Shown: one piece after another, positions 6,194 to 12,135 of the stretch
Layout of the letters: the number at the start of each line of letters is the position of its first letter
Numbering within the stretch: position 1 is the stretch's first letter
Made by a program: the position numbers and the translations under genes
The notes under the pieces: model-generated
Database searches by the model: none
The model's input: only the letters and a program-made list of their open reading frames with translations
Told to the model about the DNA's origin: nothing
Assembly: GCA_946540365.1 (NCBI GenBank)
Contig: CAMNIH010000041.1
Location: forward strand, 1-12,135
DNA length: 12,135 nucleotides
Direction: 5' to 3'
DNA from: an uncultured Bacteroidales bacterium
Lineage (GTDB): Bacteria > Bacteroidota > Bacteroidia > Bacteroidales > P3

Positions 6194-7315
6194 TTAATCG
6201 ATTGTATGTATGATGCTATTCCACAGCAACTCGGATGTGTGATCCCAGCTGAATTTGGTTCGTTGTATACGTCCCTTTTCGATCAGTCGGTCGCGAAGTT
6301 GCGTGTTATTTATCTCGTTGATAGCATGTGTAATATCGTCGATGTTGTTGGGGTCGATATATCGTACGGCGTCGCCTCCTACCTCGGGCATCGAGGTGGT
6401 GTTGGAGGCGATGACGGCCGTTTCGGCGTACATGGCCTCCAGGATAGGGATGCCAAAGCCCTCAAAGAACGAAGGATAGACCAGCGCTTCGGAGGCCGAG
6501 AGCAGGGCTGCCAGCTCGGAGGGTTCCACATGGCCGGGCATGATGACATCCTGCCGGTGTCGCATGCCGTTGTAGGCCGTCTCGAGTTCGTCTTGCCACC
6601 ATACGCGATTTCCAACGACGATAAGTTTCAAATCCCTTGTGTCCATGTCTTTTACACGGTCGAATGCGAGTAAAAGGTTGGCCAGATTCTTGCGCTTGAG
6701 GATGGTGCTGATGAAGATTATGTAGGGTTTTCCGTCGGTGAACCGGGCACGGATGGCCACTTTCTCTTGTTCCGTATGGGGGCGGTAGCAATCGTTGGCG
6801 CCGTCGTAGACTACATCAATCTTCTTGGAATCAATATTGTATGTGTTTATAATGTCTTGTTTGGAATATTCCGATACGGTGGCGATGCGGGTGGCTCGAC
6901 GGGCATAGCGTGGGAAGAAATGGGTCATGTAGCGCTGGTGCGAAGGGCGCAGGTTGTCGGCAGCATGCTCGAAGTTGATGTCGTGGATGACGGCCAAGGT
7001 GGGCACCTTGGAGTGCAGCGGCATGAAACCATCGGGTGAGAGGAAGAGGTCGATATCGAGGCGTCGAAGTGTCATGGAAACAGACACTTCGAAGAATATC
7101 CACCAGAGGACAGGGTGCCTGGCTGGTGGCATCAACACTACGGGGATGGCGTTGTCGCCGAAGGTGAATTGCGGGGCGGGTTTGCGGTCGAAGAGAAGGT
7201 AGAAGGTGTGTTCGGGATGTGCGGCAACGATGCGCCGGGTGGTTTCGTAGGTAAACCAACCGATGCCGTCCATCTTGCCCGGCACAAGCAAACGTGTGTT
7301 GATGGCGATCCGCAT
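6194..7315 (-). CDS. GT4-family glycosyltransferase (GT-B fold)
   Basis: Cytoplasmic or membrane-associated glycosyltransferase of 373 aa that transfers a sugar from a nucleotide-sugar donor; the acceptor is unknown. The N-terminal acceptor half begins MRIAINTRLL with the glycine-rich MDGIGWFTYE loop (15-24). The C-terminal donor half has STILKRKN (203-210, with K207 and K209 as phosphate contacts) and the retaining-GT4 EX7E motif, E285 in FFEGFGIP and E293 in ILEAM. A hydrophobic stretch near 68-80 (HPVLWWIFFEVSV) may associate with the membrane, as in lipid-linked acceptor enzymes. It is flanked by purN 2 nt upstream and the second OmpA gene 2 nt downstream. A role in lipopolysaccharide, capsule or protein glycosylation is possible; nothing here decides between them. 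Confidence 0.88.
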   Translation of the reverse strand: MRIAINTRLLVPGKMDGIGWFTYETTRRIVAAHPEHTFYLLFDRKPAPQFTFGDNAIPVVLMPPARHPVLWWIFFEVSVSMTLRRLDIDLFLSPDGFMPLHSKVPTLAVIHDINFEHAADNLRPSHQRYMTHFFPRYARRATRIATVSEYSKQDIINTYNIDSKKIDVVYDGANDCYRPHTEQEKVAIRARFTDGKPYIIFISTILKRKNLANLLLAFDRVKDMDTRDLKLIVVGNRVWWQDELETAYNGMRHRQDVIMPGHVEPSELAALLSASEALVYPSFFEGFGIPILEAMYAETAVIASNTTSMPEVGGDAVRYIDPNNIDDITHAINEINNTQLRDRLIEKGRIQRTKFSWDHTSELLWNSIIHTID

Positions 7316-7317
7316 CG

Positions 7318-7896
7318 TTACGAGCGCTTAATGGTTTCGTCGATCACACGGGGGAAGTGTTCCTTCTCCAGCAGGTGGATCTTGGCGGCCAGGGTGTCAG
7401 GGGTGTCTTCGGGCGTGACGGTGCAACGAGCTTGGAACAAGGTGGTTCCGCGATCGTAGTGGCGGTCCACGATGTGGATGGTGATGCCGCTCTCATGTTC
7501 GCCGGCGGCCACGACGGCCTCATGGACGTGGTGGCCATACATGCCACGTCCGCCGTATTTGGGCAGCAGGGCGGGGTGGATGTTGATGATGCGGTTGGGG
7601 TAGGCGTCGAGCATCGGTTCGGGCACAAGCCATAGGAAGCCGGCCAAGATGACCCAGTCGACCTTCTTCTGCTGCAGGTAGTGGAGCACGTTGCCGTTGT
7701 CGTAGAAATCGGCACGGCCGAAGTAACGGGCCTCGATGCCGAGGTTCTTGGCGCGCTGGGCGATGTATGCGTCGCGTTTATTGTATATGATACACGCGAC
7801 CTCGACGTCGGTTCGTCCGGCGAAGTATTCGCTGATTTGTTGCGCGTTAGTTCCGTTGCCGGAGCCGAGAATAGCCAGTCGGATAGGGGTGTTCAT
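7318..7896 (-). CDS. purN: Phosphoribosylglycinamide formyltransferase
   Basis: Cytoplasmic enzyme of purine synthesis that transfers a formyl group from 10-formyltetrahydrofolate to glycinamide ribonucleotide. The length of 192 aa is normal for the family. The phosphate-binding loop GSGNGTN is at 11-17. The catalytic set is complete: N105 and H107 in INIHPALLP, and D144 in HIVDRHYDRG. The C-terminal EDTPDTLAAKIHLLE segment is also typical. It is the first gene of a minus-strand unit running into the glycosyltransferase and the OmpA-family gene, with 2 nt between genes. A consensus promoter lies just upstream. purN next to a divergent acpP-fabF-rnc group is, as I recall, a common arrangement in Bacteroidales, which supports the taxonomic call. 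Confidence 0.95.
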   Translation of the reverse strand: MNTPIRLAILGSGNGTNAQQISEYFAGRTDVEVACIIYNKRDAYIAQRAKNLGIEARYFGRADFYDNGNVLHYLQQKKVDWVILAGFLWLVPEPMLDAYPNRIINIHPALLPKYGGRGMYGHHVHEAVVAAGEHESGITIHIVDRHYDRGTTLFQARCTVTPEDTPDTLAAKIHLLEKEHFPRVIDETIKRS

Positions 7897-7925
7897 TGTG
7901 GGCGATGTTGTATTGATTCAGGCTG

Positions 7926-7959
7926 CAAAGGTACGCAAAAAAAATGATATAGCGAAAAA
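7926..7959 (-). promoter_or_regulatory. Bacteroidota-type promoter of the purN operon
   Basis: Read on the minus strand, TACCTTTG (7933-7926) matches TAnnTTTG perfectly and is followed by C, a frequent form of the Bacteroidota -7 element. A T-rich TTTTTCG (7959-7953) lies 19 nt upstream at the -33 position. The leader to the purN start would be about 20 nt. This promoter probably drives purN, the glycosyltransferase and the second OmpA gene together. Confidence 0.72.
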
Positions 7960-8284
7960 ATGTGCGGTGGCGATCTGCTGCGCACACAGTCGATGAGGTT
8001 GAATCCAGCAGGCATCCGCTCTGCATCATCTCTGCATAGGAGCAGAGGAAGTGTATGTGTGATGAGATATGCAAGATAATGATATACATGTTGTTGATGC
8101 TGTTTTGTGGCCGTTGGACGGGAGGTTTGACGGGGCAGGAGGGCTTCAAAACGATAAAAACGGGGTTGCAATCAGGCTGAAAATGGGCCGAAAAGGATAT
8201 GTTTCGTTAAAAAATTATAAAATTTATACCGTTTTATATCAGTGGTTTAACCTTCGGGTGTAGGGGTAAAAATGTTAAAAAGTG

Positions 8285-8314
8285 TTGTTATATCAGAAAT
8301 TTTTCGTTTCTTTG
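8285..8314 (+). promoter_or_regulatory. Probable acpP promoter
   Basis: TTG at 8285-8287 is followed after 19 nt by TTTCTTTG (8307-8314). This matches the Bacteroidota -33/-7 pair except that the second base of TAnnTTTG is T. The spacing is right, and the predicted leader before the acpP start is only about 25 nt. The surrounding A/T-rich tract fits a strongly expressed gene. Confidence 0.6.
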
Positions 8315-8346
8315 CAGCCAGTTTTTAACATTAAAATTGAAGAAAA

Positions 8347-8583
8347 ATGTCAGAAATTGCTACTAAAGTTGTCAGCATCATCACCGACAAACTGGGTGTT
8401 GAAGAGAGTCAGGTTGTTCCCGAAGCCAGCTTCACCAACGACCTTGGCGCTGATTCGCTCGACACTGTTGAGCTGATTATGGAGCTTGAGAAGGAATTCG
8501 ACCTCTCTATTCCCGACGAGGAAGCCGAGAAGATCGTCACCGTTGGCGACGCCATCGCTTTCATCGAGAACAACAAGAAGTAA
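8347..8583 (+). CDS. acpP: Acyl carrier protein
   Basis: Small acidic cytoplasmic protein of 78 aa that carries growing acyl chains on a 4'-phosphopantetheine arm for fatty-acid synthesis. The attachment site is S37 in the canonical GADSLDTVE motif (34-42); helix II follows with [10 protein letters not shown]. Length, acidity and the ending [10 protein letters not shown] fit the family. It has its own promoter upstream and a terminator-like hairpin immediately downstream, before fabF. This would allow ACP to be made in excess over the condensing enzyme. Confidence 0.98.
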   Translation: MSEIATKVVSIITDKLGVEESQVVPEASFTNDLGADSLDTVELIMELEKEFDLSIPDEEAEKIVTVGDAIAFIENNKK

Positions 8584-8596
8584 ATCTTCTACTAAA

Positions 8597-8649
8597 GGAA
8601 CGTTGACGCGACGGCCCGACGGCTGTGCATCAACGTTTCTTTTTCTTTT
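8597..8649 (+). terminator. Terminator/attenuator between acpP and fabF
   Basis: AACGTTGA (8599-8606) pairs with TCAACGTT (8630-8637), extended by a G-C pair and a G-T pair outside. The region between folds into an inner GC-rich stem with loop CGAC at 8617-8620. A T-rich tail, TTTTTCTTTT, occupies 8640-8649. This has the form of an intrinsic terminator. Because no consensus promoter is visible between it and the fabF start 26 nt later, partial read-through is the likeliest way fabF and rnc are expressed. Confidence 0.78.
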
Positions 8650-8675
8650 ATCAATCAGGACGTCTACAACCCGAT

Positions 8676-9920
8676 ATGGAGTTGAAAAGAGTTGTTGTTA
8701 CCGGATTAGGCGCGCTGACCCCGATAGGCAACGATGTCCCCGCGTTGTGGGAGTCGTTGGTGGCGGGTGTGAGTGGTGGCGGTCCGATAACGCATTTTGA
8801 TACTACTAAATTCAGAACTAAGATTGCGGCCGAGCTCAAAGGGTTCGACGCAACGAACTATTTTGACCGCAAGGAGATGCGTCTGCTTGACGGGTACACC
8901 GTCTACGGCCTGGTGGCAGTGGACGAGGCCATGCGCGACGCCGGCCTGACCGACGAGACCATCGACAAGAACCGCATGGGTGTCGTGTGGGGTTCGGGCA
9001 TGGGCGGAGTGACCAGTCTGCAGGATGAGATTATCGAGTATGCCACCCATGACCGCACGCCGCGCTTCAGCCCCTACTGGGTGCCGAAGGTGATCATCGA
9101 CATCTGCGCCGGCCAGATTGCCATCCGCTACGGACTGCGAGGTCCGAACTATTGCACGGCAGCGGCCTGTGCGTCGAGTGCGGCGGCCATCAGCGACGCC
9201 TTCAACCTGATCCGTCTGGGCAAGGCCGACGCCATGATTGCCGGCGGCAGCGAGTGCGCCGTCATGGAGGCGGGCATCGGCGGGTTCGGCAACATGCGCG
9301 CGCTTTCGACCCGCAACGACGACCCGCAGACCGCCTCGCGTCCCTTCGACCGCGACCGCGACGGGTTCCTGCTGGGCGAAGGTGCCGGCACGCTGGTTCT
9401 CGAGGAACTGGAGCATGCCTTGGCCCGCGGGGCCAAGATCTATGCCGAGGTGACGGGTGTGGGCCTTTCGGCCGATGCCTACCACATCACCGCCTCGCAT
9501 CCCGAGGGCCTCGGTGTCATCGAGGCTATGCGCCAGGCCGTCGAGGAGTCGGGCATGAAACTGGAGGATGTGGACCACATCAACACGCACGGCACGTCGA
9601 CCCCCATCGGTGATATATCGGAGCCCAAGGCCATCGTGGGCCTCTTCGGCGATTACGCCTATCGCATCGGCATCAACAGCACCAAGTCGATGACCGGCCA
9701 CCTGCTGGGTGCCGCCGGCGCTGTGGAGAGCATCGCCACGATCCTCGCCATCAAGAATGGCGTCATCCCCCCGACGATCAACCACTTCAACGACGACCCC
9801 GACATTCCGGCGCTCGATTTCACCTTCAATCAGGCCAAACAGCGCGAGGTGAATTTCGCGTTGAGCAATGCCTTTGGGTTCGGCGGACACAACGTCTGTC
9901 TGGCATTCAGAAAGTATTAG
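8676..9920 (+). CDS. fabF: Beta-ketoacyl-ACP synthase II
   Basis: Cytoplasmic condensing enzyme that extends acyl-ACP with malonyl-ACP, releasing CO2; part of type II fatty-acid synthesis. The protein is 414 aa, the usual FabF length. The catalytic triad is intact: Cys165 in TAAACASSAA, His305 in NTHGTSTPIGD and His342 in SMTGHLLGAAGA, with the conserved K337 nearby. The N-terminal KRVVVTGLGALTPIGN and C-terminal SNAFGFGGHN are typical. The frame stays open upstream to a GTG at 8625, but that lies inside the terminator hairpin and adds non-homologous residues, so ATG 8676 is chosen. It follows acpP after a 92-nt gap and precedes rnc by 3 nt. Confidence 0.96.
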   Translation: MELKRVVVTGLGALTPIGNDVPALWESLVAGVSGGGPITHFDTTKFRTKIAAELKGFDATNYFDRKEMRLLDGYTVYGLVAVDEAMRDAGLTDETIDKNRMGVVWGSGMGGVTSLQDEIIEYATHDRTPRFSPYWVPKVIIDICAGQIAIRYGLRGPNYCTAAACASSAAAISDAFNLIRLGKADAMIAGGSECAVMEAGIGGFGNMRALSTRNDDPQTASRPFDRDRDGFLLGEGAGTLVLEELEHALARGAKIYAEVTGVGLSADAYHITASHPEGLGVIEAMRQAVEESGMKLEDVDHINTHGTSTPIGDISEPKAIVGLFGDYAYRIGINSTKSMTGHLLGAAGAVESIATILAIKNGVIPPTINHFNDDPDIPALDFTFNQAKQREVNFALSNAFGFGGHNVCLAFRKY

Positions 9921-9923
9921 TAT

Positions 9924-10661
9924 ATGTTCTTGTTTGCCAGCAAAAAGGAGAGCCCGGAGTTTTACCGCTTCTTCAAAAATGTGCTCGGTTTTACACCCCG
10001 TAGAACCGAGCTTTACCATATCGCGTTGACCCACAGCTCGTCGTCCACCATCGACCACGGCCACCGCATCAACAACGAGCGGTTGGAGTATCTGGGCGAC
10101 GCCGTGCTGGGGGCGGTGGTGGCGGAGTACCTCTATCGCAAGTACCCGATGAAGGGCGAGGGCTTCTTGACCGAGATGCGGTCCAAGATAGTGAGCCGCA
10201 AGAGCCTGGGCAGTCTGGCCCGCAAGATGGGTTTGCCCGAACTCGTCGAGCACCAGCGCGGTCAGGAGGGTGCCTTCAAGAGTATGGGCGGCGATGCCTT
10301 CGAGGCCCTGATCGGCGCGATCTATCTGGAGAAGGGCTACCGCTTCACGCGACACTTCATTGTCGACAAACTGCTCTGCACCTATCTCGACATCGACCAG
10401 TTGGCCACCACCGATTGGAACTTCAAAGGCAAGCTGATCGACTGGGGCCAGAAGAACAAGAAGAAGGTCAGTTTCGAGGTGGTGCGCACCATGGTGCGCG
10501 ACCACGAGGGGCGTCGCGAGTACGAGTGCCGCGTCAACATCGGCGGGCAACCCCAGCAGTCAGCCATCGGCTACACCATCAAGAGTGCCGAGCAGCTGGC
10601 CGCCGAGAAGACCTACAAGGCCATCATGGCCGAGCTCGACAAGGCACAGGCAGAAAAATAA
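9924..10661 (+). CDS. rnc: Ribonuclease III
   Basis: Double-strand-specific endoribonuclease of 245 aa that processes rRNA precursors and structured mRNAs. The catalytic RIIID domain is about 15-155. It has the signature NERLEYLGDAVL (51-62, with E52, E55 and D59) and the second metal-ligand cluster GGDAFEALIGA (D124, E127). A C-terminal dsRNA-binding domain follows (about 167-237), opening with NFKGKLIDWGQ and closing with SAEQLAAEKTYKAIM. All four acidic metal ligands are present. It starts 3 nt after fabF and is clearly in the same operon. Its stop codon overlaps the first of a set of short AATAAATT repeats. Confidence 0.96.
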   Translation: MFLFASKKESPEFYRFFKNVLGFTPRRTELYHIALTHSSSSTIDHGHRINNERLEYLGDAVLGAVVAEYLYRKYPMKGEGFLTEMRSKIVSRKSLGSLARKMGLPELVEHQRGQEGAFKSMGGDAFEALIGAIYLEKGYRFTRHFIVDKLLCTYLDIDQLATTDWNFKGKLIDWGQKNKKKVSFEVVRTMVRDHEGRREYECRVNIGGQPQQSAIGYTIKSAEQLAAEKTYKAIMAELDKAQAEK

Positions 10662-10697
10662 ATTCCACTGTTGCACAATAAATTGCCCTGTTTGCAG
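10657..10697 (+). repeat. Two tandem 20-21-bp imperfect repeats after rnc
   Basis: Copy 1 (10657-10676) and copy 2 (10677-10697) both begin AATAAATT and continue with a CTGTT(T)GCA segment; they agree in 17 of 21 aligned columns. A third AATAAATT occurs at 10704-10711, also leading into CTGCA. The first copy includes the rnc stop codon. No transposase or att-like context is seen. The array could be a protein-binding cluster or a replication-slippage product. Confidence 0.6.
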
Positions 10698-10719
10698 TTA
10701 AAGAATAAATTACTGCAAA
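10691..10719. promoter_or_regulatory. Inverted repeat just before the orphan lipoprotein start
   Basis: TTTGCAGT (10691-10698) and ACTGCAAA (10712-10719) form an 8-bp inverted repeat with a 13-nt A/T-rich spacer, ending 1 nt before the ATG. The position would suit an operator or a hairpin that limits translation of the lipoprotein. No matching regulator gene is in the window, so the role is unknown. Confidence 0.45.
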
Positions 10720-10720
10720 T

Positions 10721-11248
10721 ATGAGGATTAGTATATTTATACTTGACCAATCAGAGAAACGGTGGATCCATGCGGTCGTCCGGGGGGTGCGTTGTGTTAT
10801 GGTTATAGCCATGGTGGCTGCATTGACGACACTTGTTTCATGCATAAAAGAAGAATCGCCCATCAAGGGAATGTGGGAGGTGGAGAGCGTGTCCATAAAC
10901 GACGGCAGCATACCGGATGCTTTTCATTATGGGTTCTTCCGTCCTGGCGTGAGGTGGTATTTCTCCCCCAAAGGGCAGTTGGTGATAGGAGGTGGCAGGC
11001 TTGGTGTTTCAGAATACGGAGTGACAAATCCGGATCCACCATCCTATGGTTCAGAGCAATGGGTTGCATCCCCCACGTCGGTTGGCGACTACTCCGTCCG
11101 ACATGAAACACTAAAGGCGTGGTTTGAGTATTACGGTGAATCGTATGAGCTGGAAGGCGAATATCAGTTTGACAATCCCGACTTGCCGCAAAGGCTCGTG
11201 GTTGAATGGAAGGACGCCACGTGTGCATATAAATTTGTGAACGAATAA
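10721..11248 (+). CDS. Orphan lipoprotein, possibly lipocalin-like
   Basis: Hypothetical envelope lipoprotein of 175 aa. A hydrophobic segment (about 25-40) ends in LVSC, giving lipid-modified Cys41, followed by IKEESPIKG. The mature part opens with GMWEVESVSI and has FSPKGQLVIGG at about 81-91 and a C-terminal beta-strand CAYKFVNE. This resembles the start of small lipocalin-like lipoproteins in Bacteroidales, but I cannot confirm the family. With ATG 10721 the n-region is unusually long (about 24 residues, with arginines and lysine); starts at Met27 (10799) or Met31 would give a short but uncharged signal. The gene is visibly more AT-rich than rnc and the mutase on either side, hinting at later insertion into this locus. 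Confidence 0.65.
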   Translation: MRISIFILDQSEKRWIHAVVRGVRCVMVIAMVAALTTLVSCIKEESPIKGMWEVESVSINDGSIPDAFHYGFFRPGVRWYFSPKGQLVIGGGRLGVSEYGVTNPDPPSYGSEQWVASPTSVGDYSVRHETLKAWFEYYGESYELEGEYQFDNPDLPQRLVVEWKDATCAYKFVNE

Positions 11249-11273
11249 TAAAAAATTAAACGGAACTATAAAT

Positions 11274-12135
11274 ATGGAAATTAAGAATCTCAACATCGAC
11301 GAGAGCGCCAAGCTGAATGCCCAGAGCTGGCTTGACGGCGAATATGACGAGGCCTCGAAGCAGGCCATCCGCGACATGGCGGAGCACAATCCGCAGGAGC
11401 TCAACGAGAGCTTCTACCGCCACCTGGAGTTCGGCACCGGCGGTCTGCGCGGTATCATGGGCGTAGGCACCAACCGCATGAACCGCTACACGGTGGCCAT
11501 GGCCACCCAGGGCTTGGCCAACTATGTGAAGAAAGTCAACGTCGGCGAGAGTGAGTTGCGCGCCGCTGTCAGCCACGACAGCCGCAACCACAGCCGCGAG
11601 TTTGCCGAGATCACCGCATCGGTGCTGGCCGCCAACGGCTTCAAGGTCTACCTCTTCGACGGCATGCGCCCCACGCCGGAGCTCAGCTTCGCCGTGCGCC
11701 ATTTCCATTGCCACACCGGCGTGATGGTCACCGCCTCGCACAACCCCAAGGAGTACAACGGCTACAAGGCCTACTGGAGCGACGGCTGCCAGCTGACGGC
11801 CCCGCACGACACCGCCGTCATCGACGAGGTTCTGAAGATCAAGGCCGTCTCGGACGTCAAGATGCGCGGTGGCGAGAAGAACATCACCATCATCGGCGAG
11901 GATGTGGACAAGGTCTACCTGGCCCGTGTGGAAAAGAATGCTCTCAACCCCGAGGTGATCAAGAAGCACCACGACGTGAAGATAGTCTACACGCCGCTGC
12001 ACGGCACCGGTATCACCCTCATCCCGCGGATGCTGAAGCAGCTGGGCTTCACCAACGTCAACGTCGTCGAGGCACAGGCGGTGCCCGACGGCAACTTCCC
12101 CACCACCCCCAGCCCCAACCCCGAGGAGAAGGCTG
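11274..12135 (+). CDS. Phosphoglucomutase/phosphomannomutase, N-terminal part
   Basis: The gene runs off the window after 287 codons. Alpha-D-phosphohexomutases move phosphate between C1 and C6 of glucose or mannose through a phosphoserine, feeding nucleotide-sugar and glycogen synthesis. Domain I carries FGTGGLRGIMG (53-63) and the active-site loop TASHNP with the phosphoserine S155 (153-158). Domain II contains VYTPLHGTG near 249-257. The N-terminal extension (1-50, with WLDGEYD) is typical of the long, roughly 580-aa bacterial form rather than the short PMM/PGM type. The metal-binding DGDxDR loop and the sugar-specificity loop lie beyond the window, so glucose versus mannose preference cannot be judged. 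It starts 25 nt after the orphan lipoprotein. Confidence 0.93.
   Translation, partial: MEIKNLNIDESAKLNAQSWLDGEYDEASKQAIRDMAEHNPQELNESFYRHLEFGTGGLRGIMGVGTNRMNRYTVAMATQGLANYVKKVNVGESELRAAVSHDSRNHSREFAEITASVLAANGFKVYLFDGMRPTPELSFAVRHFHCHTGVMVTASHNPKEYNGYKAYWSDGCQLTAPHDTAVIDEVLKIKAVSDVKMRGGEKNITIIGEDVDKVYLARVEKNALNPEVIKKHHDVKIVYTPLHGTGITLIPRMLKQLGFTNVNVVEAQAVPDGNFPTTPSPNPEEKA

Larger units (their letters stand above)
7897..8346. other. 450-bp non-coding divergent region between purN and acpP
   Basis: No convincing gene is present; the open frames here are short, unlike any family I know, and overlap promoters. The left edge holds the purN promoter and the right edge the acpP promoter. Between them: CTCTGCAT occurs twice (8019-8026 and 8030-8037, 11-nt period), and the second copy can pair with GCAGAG at 8042-8047. 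GGTTTAACC followed by a TTCG-capped mini-hairpin lies around 8243-8260. The right 150 bp is strongly A/T-rich. An unannotated small RNA is possible, but I see no promoter-plus-terminator pair that would support one. Confidence 0.6.

Noticed and set aside
7847..8171. Short minus-strand frames (92-100 codons) upstream of purN
   Set aside because: They span the purN promoter and start codon, have no recognisable domain or signal, and occur in AT-rich DNA where short open frames arise by chance.
8625..8675. N-terminal extension of FabF by 17 codons from GTG 8625
   Set aside because: The extra codons lie in the terminator hairpin and its T-rich tail and encode an FFFF run unlike any FabF; ATG 8676 gives the normal N-terminus.
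8706..10550. A 614-codon open frame on the minus strand opposite fabF and rnc
   Set aside because: Both opposite genes have complete catalytic motifs. The antisense product is low-complexity (Val, Ala, Gly, His, Asp rich) with no recognisable domain, as expected when a GC-biased coding strand suppresses antisense stops. No promoter supports it.
11256..12002. A 248-codon minus-strand frame opposite the phosphohexomutase
   Set aside because: It is the antisense shadow of a gene with clear TASHNP and GTGGLRG motifs; its sequence is repetitive Val/Ala/Gly/Leu with no family resemblance.
1..12135. Search for a defence system, CRISPR array, prophage, insertion sequence, tRNA or rRNA
   Set aside because: No transposase, integrase, nuclease-helicase or toxin-like product, no regularly spaced repeats and no tRNA-like cloverleaf were recognised. 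The genes are mostly core metabolism and envelope, so I do not claim a new system.

Overview
The window looks like the chromosome of a member of the Bacteroidota, most likely order Bacteroidales. Support comes from the TAnnTTTG-type promoters, the scarcity of Shine-Dalgarno sequences, the lipoprotein and OmpA repertoire, and the purN / acpP-fabF-rnc neighbourhood I recall from Bacteroidales genomes. The DNA is moderately GC-rich (I estimate mid-50s percent, not computed). I see no mobile element, CRISPR array, tRNA or rRNA. Most of the window is core metabolism and cell envelope; I find no convincing new multi-gene system, only several smaller oddities.

Layout. (1) 1-1593, plus strand: the 3' end of efp, then a lipoprotein glutaminyl cyclase of the M28 fold, then a small lipoprotein with a Rieske-like segment that has two CPxC pairs. 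The three are almost contiguous, and the last two overlap by 4 nt. (2) 1594-3471, minus strand: pgi, followed downstream by a small protein with an Ig-like domain and a C-terminal membrane hairpin. The stop codons of the two convergent blocks abut inside one TGATCA. (3) 3472-4972, plus strand: an AT-rich promoter region and a major OmpA-type porin with a coiled-coil linker, ended by a strong, probably bidirectional terminator. (4) 5049-7896, minus strand: purN, a GT4 glycosyltransferase and a second OmpA-family protein, each junction separated by only 2 nt. (5) 7897-8346: a 450-bp non-coding gap with a promoter at each edge. (6) 8347-12135, plus strand: acpP, an intervening terminator-like hairpin, fabF, rnc, an AT-richer orphan lipoprotein preceded by short repeats, and the first 287 codons of a phosphoglucomutase/phosphomannomutase.

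How the genes fit together. pgi and the phosphohexomutase both act on hexose phosphates. acpP and fabF serve fatty-acid elongation. The glutaminyl cyclase has two plausible substrates in this window: both OmpA-family proteins have signal peptides predicted to be cut just before a glutamine. The remaining envelope genes (Rieske-like lipoprotein, Ig-like membrane protein, orphan lipoprotein) have no function I can assign.
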